Shown here: positions 55,512 to 64,000 of the stretch, piece after piece
How positions within the stretch are numbered: position 1 is the stretch's first letter
Layout of the letters: every line of letters begins with the position of its first letter
Origin: Curvibacter sp. GWA2_63_95
GTDB taxonomy: Bacteria; Pseudomonadota; Gammaproteobacteria; Burkholderiales; Burkholderiaceae_C
Direction of reading: 5' to 3'
Length of the DNA stretch: 64,000 nt
Assembly: GCA_001795455.1 (NCBI GenBank)
Contig: MGPB01000011.1
Location: forward strand, 1 to 64,000
The notes under the pieces: generated by a model
Seen by the model: the letters and a program-made list of their open reading frames with translations, nothing else
Database searches by the model: none
Told to the model about the DNA's origin: nothing
Made by a program: the position numbers and the translations under genes

Positions 55512-56666
55512 ATGGACCAAGGCAGCCAAGACCGCAATTTACCCGCGTCGGAACGCAAGCTCAAAAAAGCGCGCGATGACGGCCAGGTAGGGCGTTCCCA
55601 AGACCTCTCGCACCTCGCGGTATTGGGCTCCGGCGCCATGGCTGTGCTGGTGCTGGCCCCCATTCTTTTCGACCACCTCAAGCAGAGCATGGGACAGCAA
55701 TTGTCCTTTGATGCGGCCACCGTCATGCGTCCTGGCAACATGCTGCAGCGCTTGGGCGAGGCGTCTACCGTCGGCCTGGCAGGCTGCGTAGCGTTTGCGG
55801 GCATTGTGATGACCGCTGCCATTTTGGCTGCGGTGGCCTCTGGCGGCTGGGTCAACAGCCTCAAACCCCTGATGCCGGACTTCAGCCGCCTCAACCCGCT
55901 GTCCGGACTGGCCAATATGTTCACCAAGAAGAAGCTGGTCGACACACTCAAGATGTTGCTGATGACCAGCATCCTCTTTGCCATCGCCGCGTGGTTTTTG
56001 GTCTCCGGCCTGCAAACCATGGCAGCGCTCATTCGCCAACCTTCCAGCGCCGCCATTGCACACCTGACCCAATGGATCACCGGAGGGATTGGCTTATTGC
56101 TGCTGGTGGTGTTTCTTGCGGCGATGGTGGACGTCCCGTTGCAGTCTTTTTTGCACAAAGACCAAATGAAGATGTCCCACCAGGAGGTGAAAGAAGAGAG
56201 CAAGGAATCCGACGGCAACCCCCAACTCAAGGGAAAAATTCGCCAAAGACAACGCGAACTGGCGCAGAGAAGCAGTGTCAATGCGGTGCCCAAAGCCGAC
56301 TTCGTGGTGATGAACCCTACCCACTTCGCCGTGGCCATCCGGTATGACGAAAAAACCATGCATGCGCCCCGTGTAGTGTCCAAGGGGGCCGACCTGTTGG
56401 CCATGAAGATTCGGGATGTTGCCAAGCAACACGCCATTCCGGTTCTGCAGTCGCCCATGCTGGCCCGCGCGCTGTATGCCAACGCCGAACTGGACCAGGA
56501 CATCCCCTCATCGCTCTACACCGCCGTCGCACAGGTTCTGGCCTATGTGTACCGCGTCCGCGCCGCTTTGCGTGGCGAGGGCAGCATGCCCCAAGACGTA
56601 CCACAACCGTACGTTCCTCCTGAACTGGATCCGCAATCCAAAACCCTGAAGGCGGCCACCGCATGA
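55512..56666 (+). CDS. flhB: FlhB, export-specificity switch protein
   Basis: The 384-residue membrane protein controls the switch from rod-hook to filament export. Four membrane helices lie in residues 25-215, and the autocleavage site NPTH begins at Asn268 in FVVMNPTHFAVAIRYD. The Arg/Lys/Gln-rich cytoplasmic linker precedes it. Its end overlaps the start of flhA by four bases. The tail is Pro-rich. Confidence 0.97.
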   Translation: MDQGSQDRNLPASERKLKKARDDGQVGRSQDLSHLAVLGSGAMAVLVLAPILFDHLKQSMGQQLSFDAATVMRPGNMLQRLGEASTVGLAGCVAFAGIVMTAAILAAVASGGWVNSLKPLMPDFSRLNPLSGLANMFTKKKLVDTLKMLLMTSILFAIAAWFLVSGLQTMAALIRQPSSAAIAHLTQWITGGIGLLLLVVFLAAMVDVPLQSFLHKDQMKMSHQEVKEESKESDGNPQLKGKIRQRQRELAQRSSVNAVPKADFVVMNPTHFAVAIRYDEKTMHAPRVVSKGADLLAMKIRDVAKQHAIPVLQSPMLARALYANAELDQDIPSSLYTAVAQVLAYVYRVRAALRGEGSMPQDVPQPYVPPELDPQSKTLKAATA

Positions 56667-58744
56667 ACGCGCAACTCAAAACACTGCAGCAGTGGTTCGG
56701 TAGCAATTCCGCCGCGGTCCAGGGGGCTGCCGCCCCCATGCTGGTGGTGGCCATCCTGGCCATGATGGTGTTGCCGCTGCCGCCCCTGGTGCTGGATGCA
56801 TTTTTCACCATCAACATTGCAGTGGCCCTGATGGTGATGATGGTCGCAGCCTATATGGTGCGCCCGCTGGACTTTGCCGCCTTTCCTTCGGTGCTGCTGC
56901 TCACCACCCTGATGCGTCTGTCGCTCAACGTGGCCTCCACCCGGGTGGTGCTGCTAGAGGGCCACACCGGCCCCGGCGCAGCGGGCGCGGTGATTGAGGC
57001 CTTCGGCCACTTCCTGATTGGCGGCAACTTCGCCGTGGGTCTGATCGTGTTTGCGATTCTGGTGGTCATCAACTTTGTCGTGGTGACCAAGGGGTCGGAG
57101 CGCATTGCTGAAGTCTCGGCCCGCTTTACCCTGGACGCCATGCCAGGCAAACAAATGGCAGTGGATGCCGACTTGAACGCCGGCCTGATTGACGAGCGGG
57201 AAGCCAAGCGCCGCCGGGCTGAAATTGGCGAAGAGGCGGAGTTTTTTGGTTCGATGGATGGTGCCTCCAAGTTTGTGCGCGGTGACGCAGTCGCCGGCAT
57301 CCTGATTCTGCTAATCAACATCTTTGGCGGCTTTGCCATTGGCATCTTGCAACACGACCTGAGCGCCAGCCAGGCCGCCAACTCCTACATCTTGCTGGCA
57401 GTCGGTGACGCACTGGTCGCCCAGATACCCGGTTTGCTCATCTCGGTGGCAGCGGCCATGGTGGTCTCCCGCGTGGGCAAAGACAAGGACATCGGCAAAC
57501 AAATCGTGGGGCAAATGTTTGTATCGCCACAGGTGCTGGGGGTCACAGCGACCATCATGTTCATCCTGGGCATCATCCCCAACATGCCGCACCTGGTGTT
57601 TCTGAGCATCGCTGCGGTACTGGCCTATGGCGCCTGGATGTTGGCCCACAAGCCCATCCCGGTTGATCCACAAACCCAGGCAACCGCACCGGTGGGAGAT
57701 GGCGAAGCCTCGTGGGACGACCTGCAACCGGTGGACCAGCTCGGCCTGGAGCTGGGCTATCGCCTGATTGCCCTGGTCGACAAAACACGCCAGGGTGATT
57801 TGCTCAACCGCATCAAAGGCGTGCGGCGCAAGTTTGCGCAGGAAGTGGGCTTCCTGCCCCCTGCCGTGCACGTGCGTGACAACCTGGAACTCAAACCCAG
57901 TGCCTACCGCATCACCCTGCGTGGCGTGATTGTGGGTGAAGGCGAGGCATTCCCTGGCATGCACCTGGCCATCAACCCCGGCGGCATCACCACCCCGTTG
58001 ATTGGAACAGCAACCACCGACCCGGCATTTGGTTTGCCAGCGCACTGGATCGACGAACGCCAGAAGGAAGCGGCGCAAATGGCGGGATTTACGGTGGTTG
58101 ATTCTGAGACTGTTATGGCCACCCATTTGTCACACTTGATGCAAGTTCAGGCCTCCAAGCTGCTGAGCCGAACAGAGACACAACAACTCGTGGAACACGT
58201 GGCAAAACTGGCCCCCAAACTGATCGAAGAAGTGGTACCCAAAATGGTCTCGGTCGCCGTCTTCCAAAAGGTCTTGCAGTTGCTGCTGGACGAGTCTGTC
58301 CACATTCGTGACATCCGCACCATCATCGAGTCGATCGCCGAACACGCAACCTCCACCACAGATCCCGTGGAGTTGGCCAAACGCGTGCGTATCGCGCTCT
58401 CGCCAGCCATCGTGCAACAGATCTATGGGCCCACCCGCGAACTCAATGTCATTGCTATTGACCCCAGCCTGGAGCGGCTGCTGGTGCAAGCCTTGGGCAG
58501 CGCCTCCGGCCCGGCACTGGACCCCGGCGTCGCCGACATGCTGACCCGTACCGCTGCCGAAACCGCGTTGAAGCAAGAAGAAATCGGCGTCCCCGCTTGC
58601 CTGCTGGTACCGGATCCGATTCGCGGTGCTATCTCTCGCCTGGTGCGCCGCGTAGCACCACGCCTGCAAGTGCTTGCCCACAGCGAAATTCCTGAAACCC
58701 ACACCATCCGCATTGGTCCGATTCTCCGAGGTGCCACACCATGA
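56663..58744 (+). CDS. flhA: FlhA, export gate platform protein
   Basis: The 693-residue protein has seven to eight membrane helices (about 20-325) with the conserved FHIPEP-type loop region (TKGSERIAEVSARFTLDAMP, VDADLNAGLIDEREAKRRR) and a large cytoplasmic C-terminal domain that binds chaperone-substrate complexes. It overlaps flhB and flhF by four bases on each side. Length is normal. Confidence 0.97.
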   Translation: MNAQLKTLQQWFGSNSAAVQGAAAPMLVVAILAMMVLPLPPLVLDAFFTINIAVALMVMMVAAYMVRPLDFAAFPSVLLLTTLMRLSLNVASTRVVLLEGHTGPGAAGAVIEAFGHFLIGGNFAVGLIVFAILVVINFVVVTKGSERIAEVSARFTLDAMPGKQMAVDADLNAGLIDEREAKRRRAEIGEEAEFFGSMDGASKFVRGDAVAGILILLINIFGGFAIGILQHDLSASQAANSYILLAVGDALVAQIPGLLISVAAAMVVSRVGKDKDIGKQIVGQMFVSPQVLGVTATIMFILGIIPNMPHLVFLSIAAVLAYGAWMLAHKPIPVDPQTQATAPVGDGEASWDDLQPVDQLGLELGYRLIALVDKTRQGDLLNRIKGVRRKFAQEVGFLPPAVHVRDNLELKPSAYRITLRGVIVGEGEAFPGMHLAINPGGITTPLIGTATTDPAFGLPAHWIDERQKEAAQMAGFTVVDSETVMATHLSHLMQVQASKLLSRTETQQLVEHVAKLAPKLIEEVVPKMVSVAVFQKVLQLLLDESVHIRDIRTIIESIAEHATSTTDPVELAKRVRIALSPAIVQQIYGPTRELNVIAIDPSLERLLVQALGSASGPALDPGVADMLTRTAAETALKQEEIGVPACLLVPDPIRGAISRLVRRVAPRLQVLAHSEIPETHTIRIGPILRGATP

Positions 58745-60186
58745 ACATCCAACGCTTTACCGCAGCAACCTCCCGTGAAGCCTTGGCCAAGGCCCGACTG
58801 GCCTTTGGCGAGGGCACACTGATCTTGTCCAACCGTCCCACCGAACACGGTGTGGAAGTAGTGGCCACCGCCGAGGACACCCTGGCCAGCCTGGACCGGG
58901 GCGCCGCCTCTGCGGCCAACAAGCTGCAGGCAGCACCACGCCGCCCCAGCCCCCCCGCCAGCTACCAAGAAGTAGCCAGCAAAGTGGAAGAAGATGCGGA
59001 GCAGCTGGCCATGAGCACGCTTTCGTTCCAGGACTATGTGCGCGAACGCATGCTGCGCCGCCGGCACGAGGCAGCACAAGGTGCCCCAGAGGCCTTGCCA
59101 GCGCCAGCACCGGCCGCACCAGAGCGTCCCCGCCCTCCCGCGCTGACACAACGTATTGCCGTGGATATTGCCCCCCCTGCGCCCAAACCGGCCGCCGCAC
59201 GCAAGCCCCAAACCCTGCCCGCAACCGCGGCGGTCAGCAAGGGCGTGATGGATGAACTCCATGCCATGAAAGAGCTGATTGAAGACCGCTTCAATACCCT
59301 GACTTGGCTGGGGCAGGCCCGCCAGAACCCCATTCAATCCAACATGATGCTCAAGATGATCCGCGCCGGGTATTCACCGACCCTGTCGCGCGCCATTCTG
59401 GAGCGCATGCCTGAGGAGATGGATGCCGCGGAATCGGTCCGCTGGGTCATGGACGTCCTGGAACGCAATCTGCACACCGATGCTGGGACCCCTGCCCTGC
59501 ATGAAGAAGGTGGTGTCTTTGCCCTGATTGGCGCAACCGGGGTTGGCAAAACCACCACCGCCGCCAAGCTGGCAGGCCTGTGCGCTCGCACCCATGGCCC
59601 GGGCAGTGTGGGACTCATCACGCTGGACACCTACCGCATAGGCGCCCACGAGCAGTTGCGCGCCTACGGCAAGATGTTGGGTGTGGTAGCCCATTTGGCC
59701 CACGACAAAGCAGCCCTGCAAGACCTGCTGGGCCTGCTGTCCAACAAAAAGATGGTGCTCATCGATACCACCGGCATTGCCCCGCGGGACCCGCGCAAGC
59801 GCGAACTCATGGAGTTGCTGGACCTGCCCGCCATCAAACGTCTACTGGTGCTCAACGCCGGCGGCCACGGGGACACACTGGACGAAGCGGTCAACTGCTT
59901 CAAGACCAACACCTCGCAGCAGGCCATCTTCTCCAAAATTGACGAGGCCGTGAAACTGGGTCCGGCCATTGATGCCGCCATTCGCCACCAACTGCTGCTG
60001 CGTGGCATCACCACCGGGCAACGGGTCCCCGAAGACTGGGAGTCCGCAGTGGCCAGCAAGCTGGTGCGGATGTCCATGCGTACGGCAGGCATTTCGGCCT
60101 ATGACCCCAAGGTCAGCGATTTGGGATTCTTCTTCAGCCAGCCCACCAGCACCCAGGGCGCCGCCAAGGGGCGCATGGATGCGTGA
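58741..60186 (+). CDS. flhF: FlhF, SRP-type GTPase for flagellar placement
   Basis: The 481-residue protein has an N-terminal B domain, an Ala/Pro-rich linker (about 110-165), and the NG GTPase domain with ALIGATGVGKTTTAAKLAG (about 258-276), ITLDTYRIGAHEQL and VLIDTTGIAPRDP. FlhF sets the site and number of polar flagella. Normally it is paired with FlhG; here the next gene is a degenerate FlhG-like protein. Its stop overlaps that gene's start by eight bases. Confidence 0.95.
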   Translation: MNIQRFTAATSREALAKARLAFGEGTLILSNRPTEHGVEVVATAEDTLASLDRGAASAANKLQAAPRRPSPPASYQEVASKVEEDAEQLAMSTLSFQDYVRERMLRRRHEAAQGAPEALPAPAPAAPERPRPPALTQRIAVDIAPPAPKPAAARKPQTLPATAAVSKGVMDELHAMKELIEDRFNTLTWLGQARQNPIQSNMMLKMIRAGYSPTLSRAILERMPEEMDAAESVRWVMDVLERNLHTDAGTPALHEEGGVFALIGATGVGKTTTAAKLAGLCARTHGPGSVGLITLDTYRIGAHEQLRAYGKMLGVVAHLAHDKAALQDLLGLLSNKKMVLIDTTGIAPRDPRKRELMELLDLPAIKRLLVLNAGGHGDTLDEAVNCFKTNTSQQAIFSKIDEAVKLGPAIDAAIRHQLLLRGITTGQRVPEDWESAVASKLVRMSMRTAGISAYDPKVSDLGFFFSQPTSTQGAAKGRMDA

Positions 60187-60979
60187 ACGCACCAACAACC
60201 AAGCCGCCGGCTTGCTGGACCTGGCAGCCATACCCAGCCCCAAACTCACGGCCATGGTCGCGCATGGTGATGAGCAGGCCGAGCTGCCTTTGCTCTTGCG
60301 CATGTGCGCCGCTTGGGTAGGGTTTGGGTATCCGGTCACCGTGCTGGATGGCACCGTCCGCGAAAGTGCCGACAATCCCGGCCTGGAACAATTGCTGGAC
60401 TACAGCTACGCACCGGCCCCGCTGTCGGATGCACCCTCCTGGTCGGTGGTTCCCGCCGCCTGGGGCCTGCAAACCCTGGCCAGCCAGCCGCGAATCGAAC
60501 ATAACGCACTGGCAGACACGGGGTGGATGTTTCCCCATGAAAGCGTGGTGGTGGTGTATGGCACTGCGCAAATGCTGGTGCCTCTGCTGCAGGGCAGCAG
60601 TGTTCGCCCGGTCCTCACCGTATCCACGGCCAAAGCCTCACTGCTGACCAGTTATCTGGCCCTCAAGCGCCTGTTGCTCAAAGGCAGGCTTGAGCCTACC
60701 ATTGTGAATGTGCTCCCAGCCCAACATACCGTATCCTCACGGTCTGGCACCCAGACCGCAAGCACCGGCTTGCGGGACTACGCCAAGTATTTTTTGGATT
60801 ACGAAGTGAACGCACTGACGATCCCCGCTCCCGGGGTAGACGACCGCCCCAGCGCCAACACGGAGCGCCTGGCATTGGGCCTGCTCGAGAACGCCATGCC
60901 CCTGGACGTACAGTGGGCACCGACGCCGAGATCCGTCAGCACGCGCCCGCCCCTAGCCGCCATGGTGGGGAGCCATTGA
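60179..60979 (+). CDS. Degenerate FlhG/MinD-like protein without Walker A
   Basis: The 266-residue protein occupies the flhG slot between flhF and fliA. Two segments align with MinD-family proteins. LLLRMCAAWVGFGYPVTVLD (about 35-54) corresponds to the helix and strand after the P-loop, and VLTVSTAKASLLTSYLALKR (about 145-164) to the later SxxSxxxxYxLxK helix. The P-loop KGGVGK that should precede the first segment is absent, replaced by AHGDEQAELP. Start chosen at 60179 because it overlaps flhF and follows the flhF frame end; the frame is open further upstream. Its TGA overlaps the fliA ATG by one base. Probably a non-ATPase partner or regulator; function unknown. Confidence 0.7.
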   Translation: MRERTNNQAAGLLDLAAIPSPKLTAMVAHGDEQAELPLLLRMCAAWVGFGYPVTVLDGTVRESADNPGLEQLLDYSYAPAPLSDAPSWSVVPAAWGLQTLASQPRIEHNALADTGWMFPHESVVVVYGTAQMLVPLLQGSSVRPVLTVSTAKASLLTSYLALKRLLLKGRLEPTIVNVLPAQHTVSSRSGTQTASTGLRDYAKYFLDYEVNALTIPAPGVDDRPSANTERLALGLLENAMPLDVQWAPTPRSVSTRPPLAAMVGSH

Positions 60980-61695
60980 TGTACACCGCCAAAGGCCAGC
61001 TTGACCGCAGTGCGCTGATCAAACAGTACCAGCCCTTGGTAAGACGTTTGGCGCACCACATGATGGCCAAGCTGCCGCCCAGCGTCGAGGTGGACGACTT
61101 GATCCAAGTCGGCCTGATCGGTCTGTCCGATGCCTTGACCCGCTACGAGGCCTCACAAGGCGTTCAGTTCGAGACCTTTGCCACCCAGCGCATTCGCGGC
61201 GCCATGCTCGATGAGCTTCGCGAGAACGACTGGATGTCGCGGGGCTCACGCAAGAGCCAGAAAGAAATTGAAGTGGCGTTGCGCCGCCTGGAGCACAAGC
61301 TGGGCCGCAGCCCCGCAGAATCCGAAATCGCGGCGGAGCTGGGCATGAGCCTGGCGGACTACCAGAGCCTGTTGGGTAAAGTGCGCGGCACGCAGCTGGT
61401 GTACCTGGAAGACATGTCACGCCGTGACGATGACGATGACACATTTCTGGATCGGCACGTGGCCGACTCCGATGCCGACCCGCTGAACATGCTGCGCGAC
61501 CAGCGCCTGCGAGAGTCTCTGGTGGCGGCCATCAAGACGCTGCCCGAGCGGGAACAATACATCATGAGCATGTACTACGAGCAAGACATGAACCTCAAGG
61601 AAATTGCTGCCGTGCTGGACGTCACAGAGTCCCGCGTTTGCCAACTGCACAGCCAATCGATTGCCCGCTTGCGCGCCAAGATGCGCGCACACTGA
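60979..61695 (+). CDS. fliA: FliA, sigma28 factor
   Basis: The 238-residue flagellar sigma factor directs late gene transcription. Regions 2 (DDLIQVGLIGLSDALTRYE, FETFATQRIRGAMLDELREN), 3 and 4 (LPEREQYIMSMYYEQDMNLK, EIAAVLDVTESRVCQLHSQS) are all visible. The frame opens at 60913 but the ATG at 60979, with GGGGAG upstream, matches the family. It is the last gene of the flhBAF operon and should recognise the promoters listed at 19763, 45958, 49294, 51208 and 62504. Confidence 0.97.
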   Translation: MYTAKGQLDRSALIKQYQPLVRRLAHHMMAKLPPSVEVDDLIQVGLIGLSDALTRYEASQGVQFETFATQRIRGAMLDELRENDWMSRGSRKSQKEIEVALRRLEHKLGRSPAESEIAAELGMSLADYQSLLGKVRGTQLVYLEDMSRRDDDDDTFLDRHVADSDADPLNMLRDQRLRESLVAAIKTLPEREQYIMSMYYEQDMNLKEIAAVLDVTESRVCQLHSQSIARLRAKMRAH

Positions 61696-61705
61696 GAGCA
61701 GATTT

Positions 61706-62089
61706 TTAGGCGCTGAAGGCCTGAAAACGGCCAGACGACTTGGCGCCCGCGCCGTAGGGCCCTGCAGCAGCGGCATACACCGGTGTGTACATGGCCGGCA
61801 CCACCATGTGCAAGGCTTGCTCTACCAGCGCTTGGCGACGCAGCATCTGCTCGCGTGCCTGGGCCAGCCCCGCCGCCAAAGCCCGCAAACGCGCCGCATC
61901 TGCACTCTGCAGGTGGGGGCCCAGGGGTTTCCATGGCGCCAACAAGGCATTGGCCTCTACCACCAAGGACTGGAAGCTTTGCGCCTGCACCGCCATGTCG
62001 TCAACGGCCCCAGTTTTGAGCGCCAACGACAAAAACGCCAGCTGCGCCTCAAGCGCACTGAGCGTGGATTCCAAGGTAGGTTGTGACAT
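61706..62089 (-). CDS. flgN: FlgN-like hook-filament junction chaperone
   Basis: The 127-residue helical protein, Ala/Leu/Gln-rich (TLESTLSALEAQLAFLSLAL start), ends with a Gly/Ala/Tyr-rich tail. FlgN chaperones FlgK and FlgL. Sequence similarity is weak in this family, so the call depends on helical character and its place right after flgM. Its ribosome-binding site lies inside a hairpin (62093-62126). It converges on fliA with ten bases between stops. Confidence 0.8.
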   Translation of the reverse strand: MSQPTLESTLSALEAQLAFLSLALKTGAVDDMAVQAQSFQSLVVEANALLAPWKPLGPHLQSADAARLRALAAGLAQAREQMLRRQALVEQALHMVVPAMYTPVYAAAAGPYGAGAKSSGRFQAFSA

Positions 62090-62092
62090 ATC

Positions 62093-62126
62093 AGGTTCCT
62101 CGCACTTCTGTAAGTGCGCAGGACCT
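62093..62126 (-). promoter_or_regulatory. Hairpin enclosing the flgN ribosome-binding site
   Basis: Bases 62093-62107 pair with 62112-62126 over 14 base pairs with two single-base bulges and a four-base loop. On the minus strand the 3-prime arm contains the GAGGA Shine-Dalgarno of flgN, whose ATG is at 62089. The structure starts two bases after the flgM stop, so ribosomes finishing flgM could open it. Confidence 0.5.
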
Positions 62127-62128
62127 GT

Positions 62129-62461
62129 TTACCGCGCGGAGCGGTTCAGCATTTCCTGCGCGTTGGACAACAATTTGTCGGCAATGGCTTCGGCGTTGAC
62201 CACGTACGTGCCATCCTGGATGGAGGCTTTCACGCTGGCCACTTTCTGGGTGTCGATGTCTGCAGAATCGCTGCGCTCGGTTTTTTCCAGCGAGCGCGCC
62301 AAAGTGGAGACGGTCACAGCCACACCCGCTGCGCGCGTGCTTTGTGTCGCCTTGCTGGTGGCAGCAGTACTCGCGTTGGCGTTTTGGGCTGCTTTTTGGG
62401 CAGCACCAGACACCGTGGGCGATACGGAAGCGGGGATTTCTGTGGGTTGACCTATTTTCAT
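62129..62461 (-). CDS. flgM: FlgM, anti-sigma28 factor
   Basis: The 110-residue protein binds FliA until the hook is complete and is then exported. The N-terminus MKIGQPTEIPA and the C-terminal FliA-binding half (RSDSADIDTQKVASVKASI, DGTYVVNAEAIADKLL) match the family; the middle is Ala/Thr-rich. The ATG at 62461 with GGAG upstream was chosen over a TTG at 62473. It has the best sigma28 promoter in the window, giving negative autoregulation. Confidence 0.95.
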   Translation of the reverse strand: MKIGQPTEIPASVSPTVSGAAQKAAQNANASTAATSKATQSTRAAGVAVTVSTLARSLEKTERSDSADIDTQKVASVKASIQDGTYVVNAEAIADKLLSNAQEMLNRSAR

Positions 62462-62503
62462 GACGTTCTCCAAAACTACGGTAGGCGTAGCCTCGTACGG
62501 TAG

Positions 62504-62530
62504 TTATCGGCCGCATCATGACTGACTTTA
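62504..62530 (-). promoter_or_regulatory. Sigma28 (FliA) promoter of flgM-flgN
   Basis: On the minus strand TAAAGTCA (6/8), 11 bases, GCCGATAA (8/8). Transcription would start near 62497, about 36 bases before the flgM ATG. The leader has two direct copies of CTACCGTA 19 bases apart. It lies just outside the 3-prime end of the upstream gene flgA, allowing flgMN to be transcribed late apart from flgA. Confidence 0.75.
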
Positions 62531-62555
62531 GGGCTTTCTGCACAAATAAGGCCGC

Positions 62556-63293
62556 TCAAAGCTCGATTTTGACTGTACGCATATCCAGCACAACACCCGA
62601 GGCTACGCGACCGTTCTCCATGCGCACACGCGCCAACTGCCCAACCACCCCGGCCGACAAGGCCTGTGCCTGGCTGCTGACCTGAAAACCGGCACCCTGC
62701 GCCAGTACCCGCACAGAGGCACCCGCCTGAAACACCTGCGCCGGCTTGACCATACCCTGACGAAGCGTCTGTCCGGTACTGAGCAAGCGGGTCGCCGTCT
62801 GCCCCACCCAGAGCGTACGGTCCGCGAGCACCGGACTGGGCTCCTCCGCCCAATCCACCTCGGCTTCCATCACGTCCGACTCCGTCACCATGGCCCCCGC
62901 AGCCACCTGGCCACGCATAACCCAGGCTTTGCCAGTCGCCTTCACCACAACGGGCAAGGTAATGTTCCAACGCGTCACACCATCCACGCAGCGCAACCCC
63001 ACTCGGCTACGACCCCACAACCGGGCGCCCGCCGGCACATGCGGCTCAATATTGCCGCAAGGGGCCAAACGCAGACGGCTGTCCAGCGCACCAACCTCGG
63101 CCTGCATGCGCAGATTGGCACCGGGCGGTTGGGACTTCAATACAGCCTCAGAGGCCCAGCGCTGGGCCTCTTGCCGCAAAGCCTCCAGCCCCGCGTCTTG
63201 CGCCTGGGCCAACGGGATGCTGGCGCACACCAGCGCAAGAGCCTTCAGGCCACGCGCGATGGCTGGGTGGTTCAACGCAAAAGAAAACAGCAT
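62556..63293 (-). CDS. flgA: FlgA, P-ring assembly chaperone
   Basis: The 245-residue periplasmic protein has a signal peptide (LKALALVCASIPLAQAQ, ATG at 63293 with GGAG upstream; the frame opens at 63350) and a C-terminal SAF domain (ATRLLSTGQTLRQGMVKPAQ, ending VLDMRTVKIEL). It chaperones FlgI for P-ring assembly. Divergent from flgB across 218 bases (63294-63511), a region likely to hold class II promoters that I could not assign. Confidence 0.94.
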   Translation of the reverse strand: MLFSFALNHPAIARGLKALALVCASIPLAQAQDAGLEALRQEAQRWASEAVLKSQPPGANLRMQAEVGALDSRLRLAPCGNIEPHVPAGARLWGRSRVGLRCVDGVTRWNITLPVVVKATGKAWVMRGQVAAGAMVTESDVMEAEVDWAEEPSPVLADRTLWVGQTATRLLSTGQTLRQGMVKPAQVFQAGASVRVLAQGAGFQVSSQAQALSAGVVGQLARVRMENGRVASGVVLDMRTVKIEL

Positions 63294-63511
63294 GGCGGAC
63301 TCCAGGGTAGGACCTGTGCACGCCCCGACCAAGCAGTAGGGACAGGGCACCTCAGGCCATCACTATAGGTAGCCCCACCCCCGACAAGGGCCGCAAATAT
63401 GCCCCATTCACCCCGCTATTCCACGTCTAAAAAATTTAAGCTTTTTCCATAATTGCCGCACGCCCCAAGCCCACAACCGTAGTGCAAGGACGCTCTTCGC
63501 TGAGGTATGCC

Positions 63512-63958
63512 ATGTTTGCCAATCTGACCAACGCCCTGGACTTTCAATCGAAAGCTTTGGTGCTGCGCGCCGAGCGCCAGCGGGTGATTGCCAGCAACAT
63601 CGCCAACGCCGACACGCCTGGCTACACCGGCCGCGACATCAACTTCAAGCAGGCCATGGGCCAAGCGATGGGCGAATCCTCCGGCCTGACGCTGGCCTCC
63701 AGCACCAGCCAAAGCATGTCCCCAGCAGGCACCACCCATACACGCCATATTCCGTTGCCCAGCAGCACCGCCGACGGATCTGGCGCCAACGGCAAGCTCG
63801 ACTACACCGTGCAGACCCAGCCTGCCATGGACGGCAACAGCGTGGACCTGGATCGTGAACGCGCAAGCTTTGTCGACAACTCAGTGCGCTACGAAGCAAC
63901 TCTCCGTTTTATTAACGGCTCTTCCCGGACGATCTTGAGCGCCATTCAGGGGCAATGA
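63512..63958 (+). CDS. flgB: FlgB, flagellar proximal rod protein
   Basis: The 148-residue rod protein has the conserved start FANLTNALDFQSKAL, the rod signature RVIASNIANADTPGYTGRDI and the terminal FVDNSVRYEATLRFINGSS helix. The ATG at 63512 with GAGG upstream is preferred to a GTG at 63482. First gene of the flgBCDEF... rod-hook operon, which continues outside the window. Confidence 0.96.
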   Translation: MFANLTNALDFQSKALVLRAERQRVIASNIANADTPGYTGRDINFKQAMGQAMGESSGLTLASSTSQSMSPAGTTHTRHIPLPSSTADGSGANGKLDYTVQTQPAMDGNSVDLDRERASFVDNSVRYEATLRFINGSSRTILSAIQGQ

Positions 63959-63986
63959 CGCGACCACCTGACCACAGAGGCACACC

Positions 63987-64000
63987 ATGTCCATGTTCTC
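63987..64000 (+). CDS. flgC: FlgC start (partial)
   Basis: Only the first codons (MSMF...) are inside the window. The ATG lies 28 bases after the flgB stop; the call depends on flgB being followed by flgC in essentially all flg operons and on the typical MSMF beginning. Confidence 0.65.

Noticed and set aside
60913..60978. Upstream start of FliA inside the preceding gene
   Set aside because: The extra 22 residues are not family-like, and the ATG at 60979 has a GGGGAG site and a one-base overlap typical of coupled genes.

Overview
The window is almost entirely a flagellar and chemotaxis chromosomal locus of a Gram-negative bacterium. FlhDC as master regulator, cheZ, a MotAB proton-type stator, the order motAB-cheYZ-flhBAF-fliA-flgNMA-flgB, and a short intergenic repeat of the kind I associate with Comamonadaceae all point to a betaproteobacterium in that family (Rhodoferax/Curvibacter-like). 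The genus is an inference. No tRNA, rRNA, CRISPR, transposase or phage gene was seen.

Layout: (1) 158-6403, minus strand: a chemotaxis operon, short CheZ-like protein - cheY-like - cheA - cheW - cheR - cheD - cheB, with a good sigma70 promoter in front. (2) 6578-8328, plus: an orphan-type sensor kinase and NarL-type regulator. (3) 8335-19112, minus: fliF-G-H-I-J-K-L-M-N-O-P-Q-R (basal body MS ring, C ring, export ATPase, export gate), with fliE divergent at 19284. (4) 19.6-45.1 kb: a roughly 25-kb non-flagellar island lying between fliE and fliT. It holds a 4785-residue repetitive RTX-like protein, a double TPR-glycosyltransferase and an FkbM methyltransferase (plus strand). Converging on these (minus strand) are a complete type I secretion system (ABC, HlyD, TolC), another TPR-glycosyltransferase and a SAM methyltransferase. 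(5) 45.2-51.1 kb: fliT, fliS, fliD and two divergent flagellin genes. (6) 51.5-55.4 kb: flhDC, motAB, cheY, cheZ. (7) 55.5-64 kb: flhB, flhA, flhF, a degenerate FlhG-like protein, fliA, then flgN-flgM-flgA (minus) and flgB-flgC (plus, running off the end).

How it fits together: FlhDC would start the cascade, the fli/flh/flg genes build basal body and export apparatus, and FliA (sigma28), held by FlgM, turns on late genes. I found sigma28-like promoters with exact 11-base spacing ahead of flgM, fliS, one flagellin, the flhDC leader and, notably, the giant RTX-like gene. The most interesting hypothesis is therefore a giant, type I-secreted, possibly glycosylated surface protein made as a late member of the flagellar regulon. 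Its exporter genes sit directly downstream of fliS-fliT, and its putative modifying enzymes sit in the same transcription units. The TPR-glycosyltransferases could instead act on the two flagellins, and the sequence alone cannot decide.

Limits: all functions come from reading motifs and gene order. No database search was run, promoter calls are by eye, and start codons marked as chosen rest on ribosome-binding sites and family length.
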